From the NCBI GenBank assembly GCA_003242605.1, contig QGUZ01000081.1:1-17994 (forward strand): DNA of 17,994 nucleotides, written 5' to 3'. A model generated the notes under the pieces. It worked only from the letters and a program-made list of their open reading frames with translations, did not search any database and was not told where the DNA came from. Position 1 is the first letter of the stretch. Each line of letters begins with the position of its first letter. The DNA comes from Actinomycetota bacterium. Its GTDB lineage: Bacteria; Actinomycetota; Actinomycetes; Streptosporangiales; Streptosporangiaceae. A program made the translations under genes and the position numbers. This document shows, piece by piece, positions 11,767 through 17,994 of the stretch.

Positions 11767-12438
11767 CTACAGGCCCGCGAACAGGCGCTCGGCGGCGAGC
11801 TCGATGTGCCGGGTCATCTGTTCGTAGGTGCGCCGCCCGCGCAGCATCTCCAGCAGCTCCATCACCCAGGCCGCGGTGAGCGCGCCCGCGAGGGCGAGCC
11901 GGTCCTCGGTGATCTCCTCGCGCGGGAGGCCGGCCGCGACCCGCAGCAGCAGGGTGCTCACCCGCTCGGCGAAGGGGGTGCTCACCTCCGTGATGATGAG
12001 CGAGCGGATGAGCGCATCGGCGAGCTCCGGCTCGCGCATGAGGCCGCGGGCGGCGCGCATGAGCACGTCCGCGGCCTTCCCGGCGGGCGTGGGCGCGCTC
12101 GGCGGGCGGCGCTCGATGCTGCGCTCCAGCAGGTCGAGCTCCTCGCCGACCACGGCCACGACGAGGTCCATCTTCGACGGGAAGTACCGGTAGAGCGTGC
12201 CGAGGGCGACGCCGGCGCGCTCGGCGACGGTGCGCATCTGCATCGCCTCGATGCCGCCCCTGGAGGCGAGCGCGGCGGCGGCCTGGACGATGCGCCTGCG
12301 CCGCTGGAGCTGGCTCCGGGTCCGCACGCCGCTCGGCGGTTCCGCCGCGGGGTGGGACGACGCTCGTTCCCGATCGGTCATTTCGTTCGCCGCCTCCGGC
12401 GCGGGCAGGACGTCGAGAGGGGCGCGCGACCTACGCAT
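11767..12438 (-). CDS. TetR-family repressor, KstR-like
   Basis: The 223-aa protein has an N-terminal TetR helix-turn-helix (about 46-91) reading I50-V-Q-A-A ... GGIEAMQMRTVAERAGVALGTLYRYFPSKMDLV. This is very close to mycobacterial KstR (GGYEAVQMRAVADRADVAVGTLYRYFPSK, recalled from memory), the repressor of cholesterol catabolism that is released by cholestenoyl-CoA ligands. The C-terminal ligand domain is of normal length and mostly helical. An AACACGTT dyad lies 3 bases upstream of the ATG at 12438 and a perfect TnnAACnnGTTnnA box about 125 bases upstream, suggesting autoregulation. Start uncertain: the ATG at 12438 has no ribosome site (leaderless?), while an in-frame ATG at 12381 has GGAGG 11 bases upstream and would drop a nonconserved 19-residue extension. 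The P450 and possibly the SDR are likely targets. Confidence 0.85.
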   Translation of the reverse strand: MRRSRAPLDVLPAPEAANEMTDRERASSHPAAEPPSGVRTRSQLQRRRRIVQAAAALASRGGIEAMQMRTVAERAGVALGTLYRYFPSKMDLVVAVVGEELDLLERSIERRPPSAPTPAGKAADVLMRAARGLMREPELADALIRSLIITEVSTPFAERVSTLLLRVAAGLPREEITEDRLALAGALTAAWVMELLEMLRGRRTYEQMTRHIELAAERLFAGL

Positions 12439-12452
12439 GAGAACACGTTACT
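12439..12452. promoter_or_regulatory. KstR-like operator at the tetR start
   Basis: GAGAACACGTTACT has the AACnnGTT core and begins one base upstream of the tetR ATG at 12438. It probably mediates autorepression. Confidence 0.5.
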
Positions 12453-12563
12453 TGATTCTTCACGCATCCGGTCGGGTTACTGGCCGGTCACAAACGCGCC
12501 CTGCTCACCCCGATTGCCGGTGCACCTCCCGCGTAGTGGAAGGTTCCCGGTCCGGCAGCTTTC

Positions 12564-12577
12564 TGGAACGTGTTCTA
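12564..12577. promoter_or_regulatory. KstR-like operator upstream of tetR
   Basis: TGGAACGTGTTCTA matches TnnAACnnGTTnnA at every fixed base. It lies 125 bases upstream of the tetR ATG and 645 bases upstream of the SDR start. Confidence 0.6.
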
Positions 12578-13221
12578 CTTTGCTGTGCGGCGAAGGGCCG
12601 CGGCGGCGCGGGGGACCGGGTCCGCCCGTGCCGCGCCGCCGTACGGCCGGGCGTTCCGGGGCCGGTGCGGCCGCGCGGCGGCGAACCGGACGGCCACGGG
12701 AGCGGGGCAGGGTGATCCGCGGACGTCACCGCGGCGGTGTTCCCGGCCGCAGGACGGTGCGCGGCGGATGCGGGCATGGCGCGAGGGTGGTGGGGACGGG
12801 CCGGTGCGCGCGGCAGGGTTCGCGGCGCGCAGGGGGCCGAGGCCGCCGTGACCGAGGGCTGTGGCCGGGTGCCGCGCATCGTCCTCCGGGCCGTACGACC
12901 GCCCGCCTCGGCGGCGCGCCGCGCGGCACGGAGCCCGCGCCCCGGCGACCCCGGAATCGCACATGGCGTTGTTTGGGAATTCATTTCCGGAACCTCGGGA
13001 CAGGCGCACGCGGTGGCCGTACCGTCGCGCCGCGCTCCTGTTGGGGTCCGCACGCTTTTCAGAGGTCGGTGGCCGCGCGGGACGACGGCCGGCCGCGAAT
13101 ATCGAGGATCACTCGGCGGGGCCGTACCGCGCGGCACCGGAAACGTCTTAAGAACGCGCGCGAATCGGTTCGCGGAGCCGCCGGATGTGTAGCCTCCACC
13201 GTGTCGGCAAGCGGAGGGGAT

Positions 13222-14007
13222 ATGGATCTCGAAATCGGCGGCAAGGTCTTCATCGTCACGGGCGCTTCGGCCGGTATCGGGGAGGCGACCGCGCGGTTTC
13301 TCGCGCAGGAGGGCGCCCGCGTCGTCGGCGTGGCCCGTAATCCCAAGCCGATCGAGAGGGTGCACGAGAACATCACCGCGGTCGCCGAGGACCTCACCGA
13401 CCCGGACGCGCCGCGACGCGTCGTCGCGGCCGCGGTCGAGCGGTACGGCGGGCTGGACGGGCTGGTCAACAACGTCGGCGCGCTGCGCTCCCGCACCGGT
13501 TTCCTCGACACGACCGACGCCGACTGGAAGGCCACCTTCGACCTCAACCTGCACTCGCTGGTGCGGATGACCCGCCAGGTGCTCCCCGTGCTGCTGGAGC
13601 GCGGCTCGGGCAGCCTGGTGCACCTCGCCAGCGAGGCGGCGCGGTTCCCCGATCCGGCGCTGGTGGACTACGCGGCCGCCAAGGCGGCGCTGCTGTCGGT
13701 CTCCAAGAGCCTCGCCGCGGAGTTCGGCCCGCGCGGCATCCGGTCGAACGTGGTGTCCCCGGGCCCGACACGCACCGCGCTGTTCGACGCCCCGGGCGGC
13801 TTCGCCGAGCAGCTCGCCGAGCGGTACGGCCTGCCCCCGGACGAGGCGGTCGACCACTTCATCAAGGAGGTGCGGCGGCTGCCGAGCGGCCGGATCGGCC
13901 AGCCCGACGACGTCGCCCGCGTGATCGCCTATCTGCTCTCTCCGCTCGCGGGGCAGGTCACCGGCGCCGAGTGGGCGGTCGACGGCGGCGCGCTGCGCCA
14001 GATCTGA
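13222..14007 (+). CDS. Short-chain dehydrogenase/reductase (classical SDR)
   Basis: The 261-aa protein is a classical SDR: TGASAGIG (13-20) for cofactor binding, D57-L-T-D, NNVG (83-86), catalytic S137, Y150 and K154 (YAAAK), PG at 180-181 and a C-terminal G-x-E-W-x-V-D-G-G segment. An R39-N after strand 2 in place of an acidic residue favours NADP(H). GGAGGGG four bases before the ATG supports the start. It is a single gene preceded by a long noncoding region and followed after 30 bases by an AACGTGTT dyad. In a KstR-like neighbourhood a 3-hydroxysteroid or 3-hydroxyacyl dehydrogenase role is plausible, but the sequence does not identify the substrate. Confidence 0.9.
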   Translation: MDLEIGGKVFIVTGASAGIGEATARFLAQEGARVVGVARNPKPIERVHENITAVAEDLTDPDAPRRVVAAAVERYGGLDGLVNNVGALRSRTGFLDTTDADWKATFDLNLHSLVRMTRQVLPVLLERGSGSLVHLASEAARFPDPALVDYAAAKAALLSVSKSLAAEFGPRGIRSNVVSPGPTRTALFDAPGGFAEQLAERYGLPPDEAVDHFIKEVRRLPSGRIGQPDDVARVIAYLLSPLAGQVTGAEWAVDGGALRQI

Positions 14008-14606
14008 CTCGGCCGTCGAGCCGCGGCACGTCCCGGAGAACGTGTTCCGAGGCGCGTTTCCCGGCGCGCCCGCGGTCCCCGGTCTTGTATCTCCACGGAA
14101 TCGTGCCGTCGCCGGTGCACGGCGCCCCGCACCCCGATCTCGTGACAAGCAAGATCCGGACGAAGGAAAAGACACCGCGGGAACCGCCGCCGTGCTCATC
14201 GGGACCCGGCCGGAAAACCGTGCGATGACGCCGCTCATGCGCACGCGGAAAAGAAGTCTCCCGGTTTCGCGCTCTTCACCACCGGCCGCCCCGGCCGGAC
14301 GAGACGCTCGCCGCCTGCGACCTGTGGGCCATCGCCTCGCGCCGGCCATATCGCAACCAGGCTCCGGCCGCCCGCAGGCCGCAGCCGCGCGCATGATGAA
14401 CCGTGTGGACAGGGCGAAGGAACCGGGCGATCTCCGGAGTAGCCGCCGCGCCCGGCTCAGGGGCTCAAAGAGTACGGCACGCGCCGCCGTGGCCTCCGCC
14501 GGACCGGCCCGGATGCCCGAGGGGACCCGCGCCGCCGACCGGCCACGCGGCCGACGCCCGTCCGCCACACGGTCGATGGGCCATGACGATCGAAGGGGGG
14601 ATCTCC
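14008..14606. other. Gene-free stretch between SDR and IS701-like gene
   Basis: It contains the AACGTGTT dyad at 14037-14048. The transposase-like frame can be extended back to 14403, but this part is low-complexity Arg/Pro/Ala sequence. I see no inverted-repeat end of an insertion sequence and no RNA gene. Confidence 0.5.
14037..14048. promoter_or_regulatory. KstR-like dyad just after the SDR gene
   Basis: AGAACGTGTTCC shares the GAACGTGTTC core with the 12564 site but lacks the outer T and A. It lies 30 bases downstream of the SDR stop codon. Confidence 0.45.
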
Positions 14607-15782
14607 GTGCCGCTCGGGAGCGCGCCGGGCCCGGCCGCCCAGGTCGACGTGCCCGCCGTGGACGGCCTCGCCGACGAGCTGTTCGCCTCGCTGCCCCGGG
14701 CCGACCAGCGGCGGTGGGCCCGCGTCTACCTGCGCGGCCTGCTGCTCGCCCAGGGTAAGAAGTCGATGCGGCGGCTCGCCGAGGCGGCGGTGGGCTCGGC
14801 GTCGGCGTGGCACTCGCTGCAGCAGTTCGTGAACGCCAGCACCTGGGCCTGGGACGCGCCGCGCAGCGCGCTCGCCGCCTGGGTGGAGCGGCGCGCGAGC
14901 GTGCGCGCCTGGACGGTGCCGCAGATCGTGCTGCCGAAGCGCGGGGACCGCCTCGTCGGCGTGCACCAGCGGTTCGACCCGCGCACCGGGCGCACCGTGA
15001 ACTGCCAGGCGATCACCGCCCTGCTGCTGTCCTGTCCCGGGGCGAACTTCCCCGTCGACTGGCACGTGCACCTGCCGCCGGAGTGGGTCGCCGACGAGCG
15101 GTCCCGGCGGGAGGCCCGCATCCCCGCCACGGCGGCGTCGGAGCCCGGCTGGCGGCTCGCCCTCGACCTCCTCCGCCGCTCGGTACGGCGGGCCGGTGCG
15201 CCCGGCGTGCCCGTGGTGGCCGACCTGAGCGACGCCGACGACCCCGGCGCCGCGGTGGCCGAGCTTGCGGCGCTCGGCCTCGGCTTCGTGGCCGAGCTCG
15301 CCCCCCGCGCGCAGCGGACCATGGCCGAACCGCCGCCCCGCCCCGGCCGGTCCCGGACCGGCGCGGCGCTCGGCCCACTGCGCGGCCCGCGCCGGTGGCA
15401 CACCCAGGTCGCCACGGTGATGGGCCACGACGGCGGCTTCCGGCACGTCCGCATCCGGTGGGCCCCGGCCCGCCCGCCCGCCGTACGGGACGGCGCGTAC
15501 CTGCTGTTCTCGGTGGCCGACGAGGGCGTCGCCGGGAGCGGGCTCTGGCTGACCAACCTCACCGAGCGGCGGTGGGAGGAGCTGCTCGAGCTCGTCGTGC
15601 TGCAGGCGAGCGCGCGGGCCACCGTGGACTGCCTGAACGAGCGGTTCCGCTACCTCGGCTTCTCGGGCCGCTCCTACCCGGGCTGGCACCACCACATGAC
15701 CCTGGTCTCCGCCGCCTACGCCTACTCGCGGCTGGGCCGGCCCGCCCTGACCGCCGGGCCCACCGCCTACCGGACCGCCTGA
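14607..15782 (+). CDS. IS701-family transposase-like protein, catalytically degenerate
   Basis: The 391-aa protein aligns by eye with IS701-type DDE transposases: the helical N-terminus (RVYLRGLLLAQGKKSMRRLAEAAG-type), the VGVHQRFDPRTGRTVNCQ strand, VVAD at about 203-206, and the C-terminal SGRSYPGWHHHMTLVSAAYA signature. In active members the first catalytic Asp lies in W-x-x-D-D/E-T-G-x-x-K-K-G. Here the aligned stretch is W102-T-V-P-Q-I-V-L-P-K-R-G, with proline at the Asp position (residue 105). D206 and a glutamate near 345 (NERF) remain. No terminal inverted repeats or target duplications are visible. GTG 14607 is chosen for its AAGGGGGG ribosome site; an in-frame ATG at 14583 is possible. 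It is probably an immobile, domesticated DNA-binding protein. Confidence 0.8.
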   Translation: MPLGSAPGPAAQVDVPAVDGLADELFASLPRADQRRWARVYLRGLLLAQGKKSMRRLAEAAVGSASAWHSLQQFVNASTWAWDAPRSALAAWVERRASVRAWTVPQIVLPKRGDRLVGVHQRFDPRTGRTVNCQAITALLLSCPGANFPVDWHVHLPPEWVADERSRREARIPATAASEPGWRLALDLLRRSVRRAGAPGVPVVADLSDADDPGAAVAELAALGLGFVAELAPRAQRTMAEPPPRPGRSRTGAALGPLRGPRRWHTQVATVMGHDGGFRHVRIRWAPARPPAVRDGAYLLFSVADEGVAGSGLWLTNLTERRWEELLELVVLQASARATVDCLNERFRYLGFSGRSYPGWHHHMTLVSAAYAYSRLGRPALTAGPTAYRTA

Positions 15783-15795
15783 CCCCGCTGCGGCG

Positions 15796-15855
15796 CGCCG
15801 GGTACGGGTGGCCGCCGACCCGGGATCGGCATGCGGGCGGCCGTCGTACCCGGCG
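15796..15855. terminator. Bidirectional terminator stem-loop
   Basis: CGCCGGGTACG (15796-15806) pairs with CGTACCCGGCG (15845-15855), and inside it GGCCGCC (15810-15816) pairs with GGCGGCC (15836-15842). The structure lies between the convergent transposase-like and sigma-like genes, 13 bases from each stop. Confidence 0.7.
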
Positions 15856-15867
15856 AGACGCGCCGGG

Positions 15868-17325
15868 CTACGGCACCATCATCGGGATCGAGAAGAACAC
15901 CGCGAGCGCGACCCCGATCGCGACGAGCAGGCCCGCGACCTCCCAGGCCCAGTCGAAGCGGTACTCGCGCCTGCGCCGCCGCGGCTTGCGGTGGCTCACC
16001 CGCGGCCGCGCCGTACGCCGCCGGGTGCCCGCCGGGTCCGCGCCGCCCGCGTCTTCCGCGGCCGGGTCGGCCTCGCCCGGGGTGTCGGCGGCCGCCGTCC
16101 CGGCCACGGCGTCGCCGCCGACGGCGCTCCCGGTGTCCGCCGGGACCGCGGTGCCGACCGCCGGGATCGGGCCGGTGGCCGCGTCGGGGTCCGCGTCCGG
16201 GGCCGCGGCGGCCGGGGCCGGGTCGACCGGTGCGGGGTCGATCACCGGCGCCGTCGCGGCGGCCGCGGGCGCCCGGTCAAGGAGGTCGTCGACGACCGGA
16301 GCGGCGAGCGGGGCGGGCTCGGCCCCCGGCGCGGGAACGGCCGGCGGCGCCTCCGGCGGTGCGGCGGCGGCCGCGGCGTTCGCGGCACCGGCCTCCGGGC
16401 TCGCGGGCGCCTGCGGGTCCTGCGGCCTGCGGGACCGCGGACGGCGGGTCATCGCCTCCATCGCGGCGAGGATGGCCCCCTGCAGGCGGGGGATCGGCTC
16501 GGTGGTGGCCTCGTGCCGGGATCGGCCCCGGCGGGACCGGCCCGGGTCGTCCGCACCGGCCTGCGGCCCGCCGGATTCGCGCTCCGGCGGCACGACCGGG
16601 ATGAGCGAGGTCGTGGTGGTCTGGTCCGGGTCGGCGAGCGGCAGCGGCCACGACGGCGCGGTCGGCCACAGCTGCTTCACCGGGATCCGGGTCTTGGGCC
16701 GCGTCGCGTCCGCCGGGTCGAGCTGGGGGAGGAGCGCGAGCAGCCGCGCCCGCAGGTCGCCGGGCGGGCGCTGCCACGGCAGCCGGGCGAGCACGTCCTC
16801 GATCGGGGCGACCTCGAGCGCGCCGTAGATCTCGGCGATGCGTTCGGGCACGTACTCGGCGTGCCGGGCGTGGTAGAGCGCGAGCTTCAGCGACTGGGCG
16901 AACCGGTTCCGCGCCGACATGATGAGCTGGCTCGCGGTGTCGATCGCCACGTCGAGCACCTGGGCGAGCTCGTCGGGGGCGAGCCGGCACACCGCCGACA
17001 GCAGCAGCACCTCGCGCTGGTGCGGCCGCAGGTCGCGGACGACCCGCTCGATCAGCGCCGTGGCCGGGTCGACCGCGAAGTCGACGAGCGGCGGGAAGTA
17101 CACCACGTCGCGCCGGGAGATCTCCCGGCGGGCGAGCGCGTAGAGCAGGGCCCGGCTCGGCCGCATCACCGGCACGCTGGTGAGGACCGCGAGCACCGCG
17201 TCCGCGGCGTTCGACCGGTCACCGAGCTGGTCGAAGCAGTACGCGAACAGCCCGGCGGCGTGCCGGTCGTAGAGCTCGACCACCAGGTCGCTGTGCGAGC
17301 GTTGACCGGAGAGTGGCTGCGACAC
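15868..17325 (-). CDS. Sigma-factor-like protein with Pro/Ala linker and C-terminal membrane anchor
   Basis: The 485-aa protein starts with a sigma-70 region-2-like helix set (LVVELYDRHAAGLFAYCFDQLGD, 14-36) and a region-4-like helix-turn-helix (L99-RPHQREVLLLSAVCRLAPDELAQVLDVAIDTASQLIMSARNRF, to 142), as in ECF factors. Next come a helical segment (about 155-200), a long low-complexity Pro/Ala/Asp linker (about 235-425), a strongly basic patch (RKPRRRRREYR) and one membrane helix near the C-terminus (VAGLLVAIGVALAVFFSIPMM). The basic patch before the helix predicts a cytoplasmic N-terminus. No zinc anti-sigma motif (HxxxCxxC) is present. GTG 17325 is chosen for AGGGGGA seven bases upstream; a TTG at 17355 is possible. 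It resembles actinomycete ECF proteins with fused membrane extensions and may be a tethered regulator. Confidence 0.75.
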   Translation of the reverse strand: MSQPLSGQRSHSDLVVELYDRHAAGLFAYCFDQLGDRSNAADAVLAVLTSVPVMRPSRALLYALARREISRRDVVYFPPLVDFAVDPATALIERVVRDLRPHQREVLLLSAVCRLAPDELAQVLDVAIDTASQLIMSARNRFAQSLKLALYHARHAEYVPERIAEIYGALEVAPIEDVLARLPWQRPPGDLRARLLALLPQLDPADATRPKTRIPVKQLWPTAPSWPLPLADPDQTTTTSLIPVVPPERESGGPQAGADDPGRSRRGRSRHEATTEPIPRLQGAILAAMEAMTRRPRSRRPQDPQAPASPEAGAANAAAAAAPPEAPPAVPAPGAEPAPLAAPVVDDLLDRAPAAAATAPVIDPAPVDPAPAAAAPDADPDAATGPIPAVGTAVPADTGSAVGGDAVAGTAAADTPGEADPAAEDAGGADPAGTRRRTARPRVSHRKPRRRRREYRFDWAWEVAGLLVAIGVALAVFFSIPMMVP

Positions 17326-17553
17326 TGCCGGTCCCCCTGTGCCTCGTGTGTCCAAGGTGAAGAATCGCGCTCCTCGTCATGATGCCAAGCGGCGGCCCGC
17401 CGGCGCAGTAGCGGTTGCGCACTCGATAGATTCTTTCCCCGCTACGTAAACCCAACCTCGATCGGTTCGCGGGAAACGTCCGCCGGCAAACGGGAAGAAA
17501 AAAGGAGCGAGCACTCACCGGCCGTACTGATCCCGGGCAGACGAAGGGAAAGC
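17326..17553. promoter_or_regulatory. Divergent promoter region of sigma-like and ABC-transporter genes
   Basis: This relatively AT-rich 228-base gap must hold both promoters. A leftward TTTACG-16-TATCGA pair near 17424-17451 is a weak candidate for the sigma-like gene. I cannot identify a convincing promoter for the ABC gene. Confidence 0.3.
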
Positions 17554-17994
17554 GTGATCATTTTCGACGGCGTCACGAAGCGGTATCCCGGCGGGACGGT
17601 GGCCGTCAGCGACCTCACCCTCGAGGTGCCGACCGGCGAGATCAGCGTGCTCGTCGGCCCGTCCGGCTGCGGCAAGACCACGTCGCTGCGCATGATCAAC
17701 CGGATGGTCGAGCCCACCGCAGGAAGGGTGCTGCTCGACGGCCGGGACGTGCGCGAGATCGACCCGCCGACGCTGCGCCGCGGCATCGGGTACGTGATCC
17801 AGCACGGCGGCCTGTTCCCGCACCGGCGCGTGCTCGACAACATCGCCACGGTCCCGTACCTGCTCGGCTGGGACCGCAGGCGGGCGCGGCGGCGGGCCCG
17901 GGAGCTGATGGAGCGGGTGGGGCTCGACGACGAGCTCGCCGACCGGTACCCGTTCCAGCTCTCCGGCGGCCAGCAGCAGCGGGTCGGGGTGGCC
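17554..17994 (+). CDS. ABC transporter ATP-binding subunit, OpuCA/ProV-type (partial)
   Basis: The reading frame starts at a GTG with AAGGGA about 5 bases upstream and remains open to the window end, giving 147 residues of an ATPase. Visible are Walker A GPSGCGKTT, the Q-loop region YVIQHGGLFPH and the signature LSGGQQQR; Walker B is beyond the edge. The MIIFDGVTKRYPGG start, the RMINRMVEPTAGRVLLDGRDV segment and the IQHGGLFPHRRVLDNIATVPYLLGW stretch are typical of quaternary-amine (glycine betaine, choline, carnitine) importers of the OpuC type; related EgtU systems import ergothioneine. Permease and binding-protein genes would be expected to the right. It is divergent from the sigma-like gene. 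Confidence 0.88.
   Translation, partial: MIIFDGVTKRYPGGTVAVSDLTLEVPTGEISVLVGPSGCGKTTSLRMINRMVEPTAGRVLLDGRDVREIDPPTLRRGIGYVIQHGGLFPHRRVLDNIATVPYLLGWDRRRARRRARELMERVGLDDELADRYPFQLSGGQQQRVGVA

Larger units (their letters stand above)
12439..13221. other. Long gene-free region between tetR and the SDR gene
   Basis: It holds two KstR-like dyads near tetR (12439-12452, 12564-12577). From about 12580 to 13200 it is extremely GC-rich; all open frames there are Arg/Ala/Pro/Gly-rich and lack recognisable families or ribosome sites, so I call none of them. Confidence 0.55.

Noticed and set aside
12570..12851. A small plus-strand gene downstream of the 12564 box
   Set aside because: The predicted peptide is an Arg/Ala/Gly/Pro-rich low-complexity chain with no ribosome site.
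12505..14568. A 687-residue minus-strand frame opposite the SDR and flanking noncoding DNA
   Set aside because: It is antisense to a clear SDR gene and low-complexity elsewhere, with no motif or ribosome site.
14403..14606. N-terminal extension of the IS701-like protein back to 14403
   Set aside because: The extension is Pro/Arg/Ala-rich, has no counterpart in IS701 proteins and no good ribosome site; GTG 14607 has a strong one.
14008..15867. A complete mobile insertion sequence around the IS701-like gene
   Set aside because: No terminal inverted repeats or direct target repeats are visible. The only inverted repeat, at 15796-15855, is a local stem-loop on one side and fits a terminator.
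1..17994. CRISPR arrays, tRNA or rRNA genes, prophage genes
   Set aside because: No regularly spaced repeats, cloverleaf-like segments, rRNA-like conserved stretches or phage structural or integrase genes were recognised on either strand.

Overview
The window is very GC-rich, uses GTG and TTG starts often, and carries families typical of actinomycetes: DUF397, an F420-type PPOX protein, an actinobacterial 3Fe-4S ferredoxin, a KstR-like TetR regulator and an IS701-type transposase relative. It most likely comes from a filamentous actinomycete. Streptosporangiales-like is my guess; the genus cannot be read from the sequence.

Left part (1-7000). A split RibD-like pair, a reductase (515-1183) followed by a deaminase (16-507), reads leftward behind a STAS protein. 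A PPOX protein and a ferredoxin form a second leftward unit that ends in a strong hairpin. A rightward class I methyltransferase (2464-3120) faces a DUF397 gene. A tightly coupled leftward operon follows: GT4 glycosyltransferase, class I methyltransferase, and an alpha/alpha-toroid protein of the kind usually called 'prenyltransferase'. Successive genes abut or overlap by 4 nt, and the operon ends in a 12-bp hairpin. Together with the RibD-like pair this looks like part of a specialised pathway that makes a methylated, glycosylated product I cannot name.

Middle part (7000-14100). A GDP-mannose 4,6-dehydratase is divergent from the GT operon and convergent with a small membrane protein. Next come a CYP125-like P450, a secreted SGNH esterase, a KstR-like TetR repressor and an SDR. 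AACnnGTT dyads close to the mycobacterial KstR box (TnnAACnnGTTnnA) lie at the P450 promoter, between the esterase and tetR, twice upstream of tetR, and just after the SDR. This suggests a small sterol- or lipid-responsive regulon. At the P450 the dyad overlaps the predicted -10.

Right part (14100-17994). An IS701-like DDE protein has lost its first catalytic aspartate (Pro instead) and shows no inverted repeats, so it looks domesticated. It converges on a sigma-factor-like protein with a long Pro/Ala linker and a C-terminal membrane anchor, with a large bidirectional stem-loop between them. The window ends inside an OpuCA/ProV-type ABC ATPase gene.

Four gene-free stretches of more than 300 bases (3403-3861, 10120-10742, 12439-13221, 14008-14606) contain regulatory sites but no gene I can support.
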